In this document: positions 10,411 to 24,560 of the stretch, one piece after another
Position numbering within the stretch: the stretch's first letter is position 1
How the letters are laid out: every line of letters starts with the position of its first letter
Assembly: GCA_033782935.1 (NCBI GenBank)
Contig: JAWQEG010000286.1
Span: 3,113,501-3,177,500 of the forward strand
Length of the DNA: 64,000 nucleotides
Reading direction: 5' to 3'
From: Petrolisthes cinctipes
Taxonomy: Eukaryota > Arthropoda > Malacostraca > Decapoda > Porcellanidae
Made by a program: the position numbers and the translations under genes
Notes under the pieces: model-generated
Database searches by the model: none
What the model saw: only the letters and a program-made list of their open reading frames with translations
Told to the model about the DNA's origin: nothing

Positions 10411-12729
10411 GAAAATATTCTAGCACTGTACAGATTGCTTCTGGGACCCCAAAATATTGAATTTTCGGGTGTTTTGAGCCTGAATTTGAGATATAAACGG
10501 GTACAGAAGATACATGCACATATTGACTTTGGGCACCAAAAATATCGATTTTCAGTATGTTTTAGGCCTGAATTTTGAAAATACTCTAACACGGAGTAGC
10601 CATGTACAGATCGCTTCTGGGACCCCAAAATATCGAATTTTCTGGTGTTTAGGGCCAGAATTTGAGATATAAACGGGTACAGAAGATGCATGCACATATC
10701 GACTTTTGGGCACCTAAAAGATCGATTTTCAGTATGTTTTTGGCCTGTATTTTGAAAATACTCTAACACGGAGTAGGCATGTACAGATACCTTCTGGGAC
10801 CTCTAAATATCGAATTTTCGGGTGTTTTGGGACTGAATTTGAGATATCGATTTTTTGGCACCTAAAATGTCGATTTTTAGCATGTTTTTAGCCTATATTT
10901 TGAAAATATTCTAGCACTGTGTAGGCATGTACAGATTGCTTCTGGGACCCCAAAATATTGAATTTTCGGGTGTTTAGAGCCTGAATTTGAGATATAAACG
11001 GGTACAGAAGATACATGCACATATTGACTTTGGGCACCAAAAATATCGATTTTCAGCATGTTTTGGGCCTGAATTTTGAAAATACTCTAACACGAAGTAG
11101 GCATGTACAGATCGCTTCTTGGACCCCAAAATATCGAATTTTCGGGTGTTTAGGGCCAGAATTTGAGATATAAACGGGTACTGAAGATGCATGCATATAT
11201 CGACTTTTGGGCACCTAAAAGATCGATTTTCAGTATGTTTTTGGCCTGTATTTTGAAAATACTCTAACACGGAGAAGGCATCTACAGATCCCTTCCGGGA
11301 CCTCTAAATATCGAATTTTCGGGTGTTTTGGGACTGAATTTGAGATATCGATTTTTTGGCACCTAAAATGTCGATTTTTAGCATGTTTTTAGCCTATATT
11401 TTGAAAATATTCTAGCACTGTGTAGGCATGTACAGATTGCTTCTGGGACCCCAAAATATTGAATTTTCGGGTGTTTTGAGCCTGAATTTGAGATATAAAC
11501 GAGTACAGAAGATACATGCACATATTGACTTTGGGCATCTAAAATATCGATTTTCAGCATGTTTTGGGCTAGTATATTGAAAATACTCTAACATTGAGTA
11601 GGCATGTACAGATTGCTTCTGGGACCCCAAAATATTGAATTTTCGGGTGTTTTGAGCCTGAATTTGAGATATAAACGGGTACTGAAGATGCATGCACATG
11701 TCGACTTTTGTGCACCTAAAAGATCGATTTTCAGTATGTTTTGAGCATGTATTTTGAAAATACTCTAACACGGAGTAGGCATGTACAGATCGCTTCTGGG
11801 ACCCCTAAATATCGAATTTTCGGGTGTTTTGGGACTGAATTTGAGATATCGACTTTTTGGCACCTAAAAGATCGATTTTTAGCATGTTTTTAGCCTATAT
11901 TTTGAAAATATTCTAGCACTGAGTAGGCATGTACAGATTGCTTCTGGGACCCCAAAATATTGAATTTTCGGGTGTTTTGAGCCTGAATTTGAGATATAAA
12001 CGGGTACAGAAGATACATGCACATATTGACTTTGGGCACCAAAAATATCGATTTTCAGCATGTTTTGGGCCTGAATTTTGAAAATACTCTAACACGGAGT
12101 AGGCATGTACAGATCGCTTCTGGGACCCCAAAATATCGAATTTTCGGGTGTTTAGGGCCAGAATTTAAGATATAAACGGGTACTGAAGATGCATGCACAT
12201 ATCGACTTTTGGGCACCTAAAAGATCGATTTTCAGTATGTTTTTGGCCTGTATTTTGAAAATACTCTAACACGGAGAAGGCATGTACAGATCCCTTCCGG
12301 GACCTCTAAATATCGAATTTTCGGGTGTTTTGGGACTGAATTTGAGATATCGATTTTTTGGCACCTAAAATGTTGATTTTTAGCATGTTTTTAACCTATA
12401 TTTTTAAAATATTCTAGCACTGTGTAGGCATGTACAGATTGCTTCTGGGACCAAAAAATATTGAATTTTCGGGTGTTTTCAGCCTGAATTTGAGATATAA
12501 ACGGGTACAGAAGATACATGCACATATTGACTTTGGGCATCTAAAATATCGATTTTCAGCATGTTTTGGGCTAGTATTTTGAAAATACTCTAACACTGAG
12601 TAGGCATGTACAGATCGCTTCTGGGACCCCTAAATATCGAATTTTCGGGTGTTTTGGGACTGAATTTGAGATATCGACTTTTTTTGCACCTAAAAGATCG
12701 ATTTTTAGCATGTTTTTAGCCTATATTTT
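10411..12729. repeat. Array block 4: trimers continuing the older large repeat
   Basis: Unit ends are 10877, 11378, 11879, 12380 and 12705 (491, 501, 501, 501 and 325 bp). The first four match 20085, 20586, 21087 and 21588 at a constant displacement of 9,208 bp. Shared marks include gtgtttagagcctg, gcatgcatatatcgac and aaacgagtacag. The last 325-bp unit is a dimer and leads into the 973-bp triplication. No gene is present. Confidence 0.85.
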
Positions 12730-13230
12730 GAAAATATTCTAGCACTGAGTAGGCATGTACAGATTGCTTCTGGGACCCCAAAATATTGAATTTTCGGGTG
12801 TTTTGAGCCTGAATTTGAGATATAAACGGGTACAGAAGATACATGCACATATTGACTTTGGGCACCAAAAATATCGATTTTCAGCATGTTTTGGGCCTGA
12901 ATTTTGAAAATACTCTAACACGGAGTAGGCATGTACAGATCGCTTCTGGGACCCCAAAATATCGAATTTTCGGGTGTTTAGGGCCAGAATTTGAGATATA
13001 AACGTTTACAGAAAATGCATGCACATATCGACTTTTGGGCACCTAAAAGATCGATTTTCAGGATGTTTTTGGCCTGTATTTTGAAAATACTCTAACATGG
13101 AGTAAGCATGTACAGATACCTTCTGGGACCTCTAAATATCGAATTTTCGGGTGTTTTGGGACTGAATTTGAGATATCGATTTTTTGGCACCTAAAATGTC
13201 GATTTTTAGCATGTTTTTAACCTATATTTT

Positions 13231-13378
13231 TAAAATATTCTAGCACTGTGTAGGCATGTACAGATCCCTTCCGGGACCTCTAAATATCGAATTTTCGGGT
13301 GTTTTGTGACTGAATTTGAGATATCGATTTTTTGGCACCTAAAATGTCGATTTTTAGCATGTTTTTAACCTATATTTT
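13231..13378 (+). repeat. Isolated 148-bp C-type monomer with A-type start
   Basis: This monomer forms a unit of its own between C-type ends at 13206 and 13354. It starts like class A (attctagcactgtgtagg) and continues as class C (gatcccttccgggacc, ctctaaatatcg, gagatatcgatttttt). It is therefore an A/C chimera that has lost the intervening A and B monomers, as expected from an unequal exchange between A and C starts. A near-identical sister lies 973 bp downstream at 14204-14351. Confidence 0.85.
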
Positions 13379-14203
13379 TAAAATATTCTAGCACTGTGTA
13401 GGCATGTACAGATTGCTTCTGGGACCAAAAAATATTGAATTTTCGGGTGTTTTCAGCCTGAATTTGAGATATAAACGGGTACAGAAGATACATGCACATA
13501 TTGACTTTGGGCATCTAAAATATCGATTTTCAGCATGTTTTGGGCTAGTATTTTGAAAATACTCTAACACTGAGTAGGCATGTACAGATCGCTTCTGGGA
13601 CCCCTAAATATCGAATTTTCGGGTGTTTTGGGACTGAATTTGAGATATCGACTTTTTGGCACCTAAAAGATCGATTTTTAGCATGTTTTTAGCCTATATT
13701 TTGAAAATATTCTAGCACTGAGTAGGCATGTACAGATTGCTTCTGGGACCCCAAAATATTGAATTTTCTGGTGTTTTGAGCCTGAATTTGAGATATAAAC
13801 GGGTACAGAAGATACATGCACATATTGACTTTGGGCACCAAAAATATCGATTTTCAGCATGTTTTGGGCCTGAATTTTGAAAATACTCTAACACGGAGTA
13901 GGCATGTACAGATCGCTTCTGGGACCCCAAAATATCGAATTTTCGGGTGTTTAGGGCCAGAATTTGAGATATAAACGTTTACAGAAAATGCATGCACATA
14001 TCGACTTTTGGGCACCTAAAAGATCAATTTTCAGAATGTTTTTGGCCTGTATTTTGAAAATACTCTAACATGGAGTAAGCATGTACAGATACCTTCTGGG
14101 ACCTCTAAATATCGAATTTTCGGGTGTTTTGGGACTGAATTTGAGATATCGATTTTTTGGCACCTAAAATGTCGATTTTTAGCATGTTTTTAACCTATAT
14201 TTT

Positions 14204-14351
14204 TAAAATATTCTAGCACTGTGTAGGCATGTACAGATCCCTTCCGGGACCTCTAAATATCGAATTTTCGGGTGTTTTGTGACTGAATTTGAGATATCGA
14301 TTTTTTGGCACCTAAAATGTCGATTTTTAGCATGTTTTTAACCTATATTTT
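14204..14351 (+). repeat. Second isolated 148-bp A/C chimeric monomer
   Basis: This is the sister of the monomer at 13231-13378, carried along in the second 973-bp copy. It has the same A-type start, gatcccttccgggacc and gttttgtgactg. No such monomer is present in the partial third copy. Confidence 0.85.
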
Positions 14352-15501
14352 TAAAATATTCTAGCACTGTGTAGGCATGTACAGATTGCTTCTGGGACCA
14401 AAAAATATTGAATTTTCGGGTGTTTTCAGCCTGAATTTGAGATATAAACGGGTACAGAAGATACATGCACATATTGACTTTGGGCATCTAAAATATCGAT
14501 TTTCAGCATGTTTTGGGCTAGTATTTTGAAAATACTCTAACACTGAGTAGGCATGTACAGATCGCTTCTGGGACCCCTAAATATCGAATTTTCGGGTGTT
14601 TTGGGACTGAATTTGAGATATCGACTTTTTGGCACCTAAAAGATCGATTTTTAGCATGTTTTTAGCCTATATTTTGAAAATATTCTAGCACTGAGTAGGC
14701 ATGTACAGATTGCTTCTGGGACCCCAAAATATTGAATTTTCTGGTGTTTTGAGCCTGAATTTGAGATATAAACGGGTACAGAAGATACATGCACATATTG
14801 ACTTTGGGCACCAAAAATATCGATTTTCAGCATGTTTTGGGCCTGAATTTTGAAAATACTCTAACACGGAGTAGGCATGTACAGATCGCTTCTGGGACCC
14901 CAAAATATCGAATTTTCGGGTGTTTAGGGCCAGAATTTGAGATATAAACGTTTACAGAAAATGCATGCACATATCGACTTTTGGGCACCTAAAAGATCAA
15001 TTTTCAGAATGTTTTTGGCCTGTATTTTGAAAATACTCTAACATGGAGTAAGCATGTACAGATACCTTCTGGGACCTCTAAATATCGAATTTTCGGGTGT
15101 TTTGGGACTGAATTTGAGATATCGATTTTTTGGCACCTAAAATGTCGATTTTTAGCATGTTTTTAACCTATATTTTTAAAATATTCTAGCACTGTGTAGG
15201 CATGTACAGATTGCTTCTGGGACCAAAAAATATTGAATTTTCGGGTGTTTTGAGCCTGAATTTGAGATATAAACGGGTACTGAAGATGCATGCACATATC
15301 GACTTTTGGACACCTAAAAGATCGATTTTCAGTATGTTTTTGGCCTGTATTTTGAAAATACTCTAACGTGGAGTAAGCATGTACAGATACCTTCTGGGAC
15401 CTCTAAATATAGAATTTTTGGGTGTTTTGGGACTGAATTTGAGATATCGATTTTTTGGCACCTAAAATGTCGATTTTTAGCATGTTTTTAGCCTATATTT
15501 T

Positions 15502-18500
15502 GAAAATATTCTAGCACTGTGTAGGCATGTACAGATTGCTTCTGGGACCCCAAAATATTGAATTTTCGGGTGTTTTGAGCCTGAATTTGAGATATAAACG
15601 GGTACAAAAGATACATGCACATATTGACTTTGGGCATCTAAAATATCGATTTTTAGCATGTTTTGGGCCTGTATTTTGAAAATATTCTAACACTGAGTAG
15701 GCATGTACAGATTGCTTCTGGGACCCCAAAATATTGAATTTTCGGGTTTTTTGAGCCTGAATTCGAGATATAAACGGGTACTGAAGATGCATGCACATAT
15801 CGACTTTTGTGCACCTAAAAGATCGATTTTCAGTATGTTTTGAGCATGTATTTTGAAAATACTCTAACACGGAGTAGGCATGTACAGATCGCTTCTGGGA
15901 CCCTTAAATATCGAATGTTCGGGTGTTTTGAGACTGAATTTGAGATATCGACTTTTTGGCAACCAAAAGATCGATTTTTAGCATGTTTTTAGCCTATATT
16001 TTGAAAATATTCTAGCACTGTACAGATTGCTTCTGGGACCCCAAAATATTGAATTTTAGGGTGTTTTGAGCCTGAATTTGAGATATAAACGGGTACAGAA
16101 GATACATGCACATATTGACTTTGGGCATCTAAAATATCGATTTTCAGCATGTTTTGGGCCTGAATTTTGAAAATACTCTAACACGGAGTAGGCCTGTTCA
16201 GATCGCTTCTGGGACCCCAAAATATCGAATTTTCGGGTGTTTAGGGCCAGAATTTGAGATATAAACGGGTACAGAAGATGCATGCACATATCGACTTTTG
16301 GGCACCTAAAAGATCGATTTTCAGTATGTTTTTGGCCTGTATTTTGAAAATACTCTAACACGGAGTAGGCATGTACAGATACCTTGTGGGACCTCTAAAT
16401 ATCGAATTTTCGGGTGTTTTGGGACTGAATTTGAGATATCGATTTTTTGGCACCTAAAATGTCGATTTTTAGCATGTTTTTAGCCTATATTTTGAAAATA
16501 TTCTAGCACTGTGTAGGCATGTACAGATTGCTTCTGGGATCCCAAAATATTGAATTTTCGGGTGTTTTGAGCCTGAATTTGAGATATAAACGGGTACAGA
16601 AGATACATGCACATATTGACTTTGGGCATCTAAAATATCGATTTTCAGCATGTTTTAAGCCTGTATTTTGAAAATACTCTAACACTGAGTAGGCATGTAC
16701 AGATTGCTTCTGGGACCCCAAAATATTGAATTTTCGGGTGTTTTGAGCCTGAATTTGAGATATAAACGGGTACTGAAGATGCATGCACATATCGACTTTT
16801 ATGCACCTAAAAGATCGATTTTCAGTATGTTTTGAGCATGTATTTTGAAAATACTCTAACACGGAGTAGGCATGTACAGATCGCTTCTGGGACCCCTAAA
16901 TATCGAATTTTCGGGTGTTTTGGGACTGAATTTGAGTTATCGACTTTTTGGCACCTAAAAGATCGATTTTTAGCATGTTTTTAGCCTATATTTTAAAAAT
17001 ATTCTAGCACTGTACAGATTGCTTCTGGGACCCCAAAATATTGAATTTTCGGGTGTTTTGAGCCTGAATTTGAGATATAAACGGGTACAGAAGATACATG
17101 CACATATTGACTTTGGGCACCAAAAATATCGATTTTCAGTATGTTTTGGGCCTGAATTTTGAAAATACTCTAACACGGAGTAGGCATGTACAGATCGCTT
17201 CTGGGACTCCAAAATATCGAATTTTCGGGTGTTTAGGGCCAGAATTTGAGATATAAACGGGTACAGAAGATGCATGCACATATCGACTTTTGGGCACCTA
17301 AAAGATCGATTTTCAGTATGTTTTGAGCATGTATTTTGAAAATACTCTAACACGGAGTAGGCATGTACAGATCGCTTCTGGGACCCTTAAATATCGAATG
17401 TTCGGGTGTTTTGAGACTGAATTTGAGATATCGACTTTTTGGCAACCAAAAGATCGATTTTTAGCATGTTTTTAGCCTATATTTTGAAAATATTCTAGCA
17501 CTGTACAGATTGCTTCTGGGACCCCAAAATATTGAATTTTCGGGTGTTTTGAGCCTGAATTTGAGATATAAACGGGTACAGAAGATACATGCACATATTG
17601 ACTTTGGGCATCTAAAATATCGATTTTCAGTATGTTTTGGGCCTGAATTTTGAAAATACTCTAACACGGAGTAGGCATGTACAGATCGCTTCTGGGACTC
17701 CAAAATATCGAATTTTCGGGTGTTTAGGGCCAGAATTTGAGATATAAACGGGTACAGAAGATGCATGCACATATCGACTTTTGGGCACCTAAAAGATCGA
17801 TTTTCAGTATGTTTTGAGCATGTATTTTGAAAATACTCTAACACGGAGTAGGCATGTACAGATCGCTTCTGGGACCCCTAAATATCGAATTTTTGGGTGT
17901 TTTGGGACTGAATTTGAGATATCGACTTTTTGGCACCTAAAAGATCGATTTTTAGCATGTTTTTAGCCTATATTTTGAAAATATTCTAGCACTGAGTAGG
18001 CATGTACAGATTGCTTCTGGGACCCCAAAATATTGAATTTTCGGGTGTTTTGAGCCTGAATTTGAGATATAAACGGGTACTGAAGATGCATTCACATATC
18101 GACTTTTGTGCACCTAAAAGATCGATTTTCAGTATGTTTTGAGCATGTATTTTGAAAATACTCTAACACGGAGTAGGCATGTACAGATCGCTTCTGGGAC
18201 CTCTAAATATCGAATTTTCGGGTGTTTTGGGACTGAATTTGAGATATCGACTTTTTGGCACCTAAAAGATCGATTTTTAGCATGTTTTTAGCCTATATTT
18301 TGAAAATATTCTAGCACTGAGTAGGCATGTACAGATTGCTTCTGGGACCCCAAAATATTGAATTTTCGGGTGTTTTGAGCCTGAATTTGAGATATAAACG
18401 GGTACAGAAGATAAATGCACATATTGACTTTGGGCACCAAAAATATCGATTTTCAGCATGTTTTGGGCCTGAATTTTGAAAATACTCTAACACGGAGTAG

Positions 18501-21500
18501 GCATGTACAGATCGCTTCTGGGACCCCAAAATATCGAATTTTCGGGTGTTTAGGGCCAGAATTTGAGATATAAACGGGTACAGAGGATGCATGCACATAT
18601 CGACTTTTGGGCACCTAAATGATCGATTTTCAGTATGTTTTTGGCCTGTATTTTGAAAATACTCTAACATGGAGTAAGCATGTACAGATACCTTCTGGGA
18701 CCTCTAAATATAGAATTTTCGGGTGTTTTGGGACTGAATTTGAGATATCGATTTTTTGGCACCTAAAATGTCGATTTTTAGCATGTTTTTAGCCTATATT
18801 TTGAAAATATTCTAGCACTGTGTAGGCATGTACAGATTGCTTTTGGGACCCCAAAATATTGAATTTTCGGGTGTTTTGAGCCTGAATTTGAGATATAAAC
18901 GGGTACTGAAGATGCATGCACATATCGACTTTTGTGCACCTAAAAGATCGATTTTCAGTATGTTTTGAGCATGTATTTTGAAAATACTCTAACACGGAGT
19001 AGGCATGTACAGATCGCTTCTGGGACCCCTAAATATCGAATTTTCGGGTGTTTTGAGACTGAATTTGAGATATCGACTTTTTGGCACTCAAAAGATCGAT
19101 TTTTAGCATGTTTTTAGCCTATATTTTGAAAATATTCTAGCACTGTACAGATTGCTTCTGGGACCCCAAAATATTGAATTTTCGGGTGTTTTGAGCCTGA
19201 ATTTGAGATATAAACGGGTACAGAAGATACATGCACATATTGACTTTGGGCATCTAAAATATCGATTTTCAGCATGTTTTGGGCCTGAATTTTGAAAATA
19301 CTCTAACACGGAGTAGGCCTGTACAGATAGCTTCTGGGACCCCAAAATATCGAATTTTCGGGTGTTTAGGGCCAGAATTTGAGATATAAACGGGTACAGA
19401 AGATGCATGCACATATCGACTTTTGGGCACCTAAAAGATCGATTTTCAGTATGTTTTGAGCATGTATTTTGAAAATACTCTAACACGGAGTAGGCATGTA
19501 CAGATCGCTTCTGGGACCCCTAAATATCGAATTTTCGGGTGTTTTGGGACTGAATTTGAGATATCGACTTTTTGGCACATAAAAGATCGATTTTTAGCAT
19601 GTTTTTAGCCTATATTTTGAAAATATTCTAGCACTGTATAGATTGCTTCTGGGACCCCAAAATATTGAATTTTCGGGTGTTTTGAGCCTGAATTTGAGAT
19701 ATAAACGGGTACAGAAGATACATGCACATATTGACTTTGGGCACCAAAAATATCGATTTTCAGTATGTTTTAGGCCTGAATTTTGAAAATACTCTAACAC
19801 GGAGTAGGCATGTACATATCGCTTCTGGGACCCCAAAATATCGAATTTTCTGGTGTTTAGGGCCAGAATTTGAGATATAAACGGGTACAGAAGATGCATG
19901 CACATTTTGACTTTTGGGCACCTAAAAGATCGATTTTCAGTATGTTTTTGGCCTGTATTTTGAAAATACTCTAACACGGAGTAGGCATGTACAGATACCT
20001 TCTGGGACCTCTAAATATCGAATTTTCGGGTGTTTTGGGACTGAATTTGAGATATCGATTTTTTGGCACCTAAAATGTCGATTTTTAGCATGTTTTTAGC
20101 CTATATTTTGAAAATATTCTAGCACTGTGTAGGCATGTACAGATTGCTTCTGGGACCCCAAAATATTGAATTTTCGGGTGTTTAGAGCCTGAATTTGAGA
20201 TATAAACGGGTACAGAAGATACATGCACATATTGACTTTGGGCACCAAAAATATCGATTTTCAGCATGTTTTGGGCCTGAATTTTGAAAATACTCTAACA
20301 CGGAGTAGGCATGTACAGATCGCTTCTGGGACTCCAAAATATCGAATTTTCGGGTGTTTAGGGCCAGAATTTGAGATATAAACGGGTACTGAAGATGCAT
20401 GCATATATCGACTTTTGTGCACCTAAAAGATCGATTTTCAGTATGTTTTTGGCCTGTATTTTGAAAATACTCTAACACGGAGAAGGCATGTACAGATCCC
20501 TTCCGGGACCTCTAAATATCGAATTTTCGGGTGTTTTGGGACTGAATTTGAGATATCGATTTTTTGGCACCTAAAATGTCGATTTTTAGCATGTTTTTAG
20601 CCTATATTTTGAAAATATTCTAGCACTGTGTAGGCATGTACAGATTGCTTCTGGGACCCCAAAATATTGAATTTTCGGGTGTTTTGAGCCTGAATTTGAG
20701 ATATAAACGAGTACAGAAGATACATGCACATATTGACTTTGGGCATCTAAAATATCGATTTTCAGCATGTTTTGGGCTAGTATTTTGAAAATACTCTAAC
20801 ACTGAGTAGGCATGTACAGATTGCTTCTGGGACCCCAAAATATTGAATTTTCGGGTGTTTTGAGCCTGAATTTGAGATATAAACGGGTACTGAAGATGCA
20901 TGCACATATCGACTTTTGTGCACCTAAAAGATCGATTTTCAGTATGTTTTGAGCATGTATTTTGAAAATACTCTAACACGGAGTAGGCATGTACAGATCG
21001 CTTCTGGGACCCCTAAATATCGAATTTTCGGGTGTTTTGGGACTGAATTTGAGATATCGACTTTTTGGCACCTAAAAGATCGATTTTTAGCATGTTTTTA
21101 GCCTATATTTTGAAAATATTCTAGCACTGAGTAGGCATGTACAGATTGCTTCTAGGACCCCAAAATATTGAATTTTCGGGTGTTTTGAGCCTGAATTTGA
21201 GATATAAACGGGTACAGAAGATACATGCACATATTGACTTTGGGCACCAAAAATATCGATTTTCAGCATGTTTTAGGCCTGAATTTTGAAAATACTCTAA
21301 CACGGAGTAGGCATGTACAGATCGCTTCTGGAACCCCAAAATATCGAATTTTCGGGTGTTTAGGGCCAGAATTTGAGATATAAACGGGTACAGAAAATGC
21401 ATGCACATATCGACTTTTGGGCACCTAAAAGATCGATTTTCAGAATGTTTTTGGCCTGTATTTTGAAAATACTCTAACATGGAGTAAGCATGTACAGATA

Positions 21501-21612
21501 CCTTTTGGGACCTCTAAATATCGAATTTTCGGGTGTTTTGGGACTGAATTTGAGATATCGATTTTTTGGCACCTAAAATGTCGATTTTTAGCATGTTTTT
21601 AGCCTATATTTT
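15502..21612. repeat. Array block 6: second copy of the older large repeat
   Basis: Unit ends are 15978, 16469, 16970, 17461, 17952, 18277, 18778, 19103, 19594, 20085, 20586, 21087 and 21588. It parallels 3660-12404. It differs by one extra 491-bp unit, whose preceding C end at about 17388-17450 has the cccttaaatatcg and ggcaaccaaaag marks otherwise seen at 15978. It also lacks the 3,125-bp expansion at 7286-10410. GGATCC is at 16537, the counterpart of 4695. No gene is present. Confidence 0.87.
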
Positions 21613-24560
21613 GAAAATATTCTAGCACTGTGTAGGCATGTACAGATTGCTTCTGGGAACCCAAAATATTGAATTTTCGGGTGTTTTGAGCCTGAATTTG
21701 AGATATAAACGGGTACAGAAGATACATGCACATATCGACTTTGGGCATCTAAAATATCGATTTTTAGCATGTTTTGGGCCTGTATTTTGAAAATATTCTA
21801 ACACTGAGTAGGCATGTACAGATTGCTTCTGGGACCCCAAAATATTGAATTTTCGGGTGTTTTGAGCCTGAATTTGAGATATAAACGGGTACTGAAGATG
21901 CATGCACATATCGACTTTTGTGCACCTAAAAGATCGATTTTCAGTATGTTTTGAGCATGTATTTTGAAAATACTCTAACACGGAGTAGGCATGTACAGAT
22001 CGCTTCTGGGACCCTTAAATATCGAATTTTCGGGTGTTTTGAGACTGAATTTGAGATATCGACTTTTTGGCAACCAAAAGATCGATTTTTAGCATGTTTT
22101 TAGCCTATATTTTGAAAATATTCTAGCACTGTACAGATTGCTTCTGGGACCCCAAAATATTGAATTTTCGGGTGTTTTGAGCCTGAATTTGAGATATAAA
22201 CGGGTACAGAAGATGCATGCACATATCGACTTTTGGGCACCTAAAAGATCGATTTTCAGTATGTTTTTGGCCTGTATTTTGAAAATACTCTAACACGGAG
22301 TAGGCATGTACAGATACCTTCTGGGACCTCTAAATATCGAATTTTCGGGTGTTTTGGGACTGAATTTGAGATATCGATTTTTTGGCACCTAAAATGTCGA
22401 TTTTTAGCATGTTTTTAGCCTATATTTTGAAAATATTCTAGCACTGTGTAGGCATGTACAGATTGCTTCTGGGATCCCAAAATATTGAATTTTCGGGTGT
22501 TTTGAGCCTGAATTTGAGATATAAACGGGTACAGAAGATACATGCACATATTGACTTTGGGCATCTAAAATATCGATTTTCAGCATGTTCTTGGCCTGTA
22601 TTTTGAAAATACTCTAACACTGAGTAGGCATGTACAGATTGCTTCTGGGACCCCAAAATATTGAATTTTCGGGTGTTTTGAGCCTGAATTTGAGATATAA
22701 ACGGGTACTGAAGATGCATACACATATCGACTTTTGTGCACCTAAAAGATCGATTTTCAGTATGTTTTGAGCATGTATTTTGAAAATACTCTAACACGGA
22801 GTAGGCATGTACAGATCGCTTCTGGGACCCCTAAATATCGAATTTTCGGGTGTTTTGGGACTGAATTTGAGAAATCGACTTTTTGGCACCTAAAAGATCG
22901 ATTTTTAGCATGTTTTTAGCCTATATTTTGAAAATATTCTAGCACTGTACAGATTGCTTCTGGGACCCCAAAATATTGAATTTTCGGGTGTTTTGAGCCT
23001 GAATTTGAGATATAAACGGGTAGAGAAGATACATGCACATATTGACTTTGGGCACCAAAAATATCGATTTTCAGCATGTTTTGTGCCTGAAATTTGAAAA
23101 TACTCTAACACGGAGTAGGCATGTACAGATCGCTTCTGGGACCCCAAAATATCGAATTTTCGGGTGTTTAGGGCCAGAATTTGAGATATAAACGGGTACA
23201 GAAGATGCATGCACATATCGACTTTTGGGCACCTAAAAGATCGATTTTCAAAATGTTTTTGGCCTGTATTTTGAAAATACTCTAACATGGAGTAAGCATG
23301 TACAGATACCTTCTGGGACCTCTAAATATCGAATTTTCGGGTGTTTTGGGATTGAATTTGAGATATCGATTTTTTGGCACCTAAAATGTCGATTTTTAGC
23401 ATGTTTTTAGCCTATATTTTGAAAATATTCTAGCACTGTGTAGGCATGTACAGATTGCTTCTGGGACCCCAAAATATTGAATTTTCGGGTGTTTTGAGCC
23501 TGAATTTGAGATATAAACGGGTACTGAAGATGCATTCACATATCGACTTTTGTGCACCTAAAAGATCGATTTTCAGTATGTTTTGAGCATGTATTTTGAA
23601 AATACTCTAACACGGAGTAGGCATGTACAGATCGCTTCTGGGACCCCTAAATATCGAATTTTCGGGTGTTTTGGGACTGAATTTGAGATATCGTCTTTTT
23701 GGCACCTAAAAGATCGATTTTTAGCATGTTTTTAGCCTATATTTTGAAAATATTCTAGCACTGAGTAGGCATGTACAGATTGCTTCTGGGACCCCAAAAT
23801 ATTGAATTTTCGGGTGTTTTGAGCCTGAATTTGAGATATAAACGGGTACAGAAGATACATGCACATATTGACTTTGGGCACCAAAAATATCGATTTTCAG
23901 CATGTTTTGGGCCTGAATTTTGAAAATACTCTAACACGGAGTAGGCATGTACAGATCGCTTCTGGGACCCCTAAATATCGAATTTTCGGGTGTTTTGGGA
24001 CTGAATTTGAGATATCGACATTTTGGCACCTAAAAGATCGATTTTTAGCATGTTTTTAGCCTATATTTCGAAAATATTCTAGCACTGTACAGATTGCTTC
24101 TGGGACCCCAAAATATTGAATTTTCGGGTGTTTTGAGCCTGAATTTGAGATATAAACGGGTACAGAAGATACATGCACATATTGACTTTGGGCACCAAAA
24201 ATATCGATTTTCAGCATGTTTTGGGCCTGAATTTTGAAAATACTCTAACACGGAGTAGGCATGTACAGATCGCTTCTGGCACCCCAAAATATCGAATTTT
24301 CGGGTGTTTAGGGCCAGAATTTGAGATATAAACGGGTACAGAAAATGCATGCACATATCGACTTTTGGGCACCTAAAAGATCGATTTTCAGAATGTTTTT
24401 GGCCTGTATTTTGAAAATACTCTAACATGGAGTAAGCATGTACAGATACCTTTTGGGACCTCTAAATATCGAATTTTCGGGTGTTTTGGGACTGAATTTG
24501 AGATATCGATTTTTTGGCACCTAAAATGTCGATTTTTAGCATGTTTTTAGCCTATATTTT
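21613..24560. repeat. Array block 7: partial further copies, 2,948-bp spacing
   Basis: Unit ends are 22089, 22404, 22905, 23396, 23721, 24045 and 24536 (501, 315, 501, 491, 325, 324 and 491 bp). The 315-bp unit has lost most of one monomer compared with 15978-16469. The order from about 21.1 to 22.9 kb returns 2,948-2,958 bp later, from about 24.05 kb. Shared marks include acagaaaatgcatgc, taccttttgggacc, GGATCC at 22472 and 25420, and gcatgttcttggcctg. No gene is present. Confidence 0.85.

Larger units (their letters stand above)
12730..15501. repeat. 973-bp block repeated in tandem, two full copies and a partial third
   Basis: Unit ends are 13206, 13354, 13678, 14179, 14327, 14651, 15152 and 15477. 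The pattern 501+148+324 bp (973 bp) occurs at 12706-13678 and again at 13679-14651. A third copy starts at 14652 but keeps only the 501-bp unit before continuing with a 325-bp dimer. All three carry aacgtttacagaaaatgc. Copies two and three also share gaattttctggtg and gatcaattttcagaatg, so they are closer to each other than to copy one. A relative of the same block, with aacgtttacagaaaatgc, lies near 3432. Confidence 0.9.
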
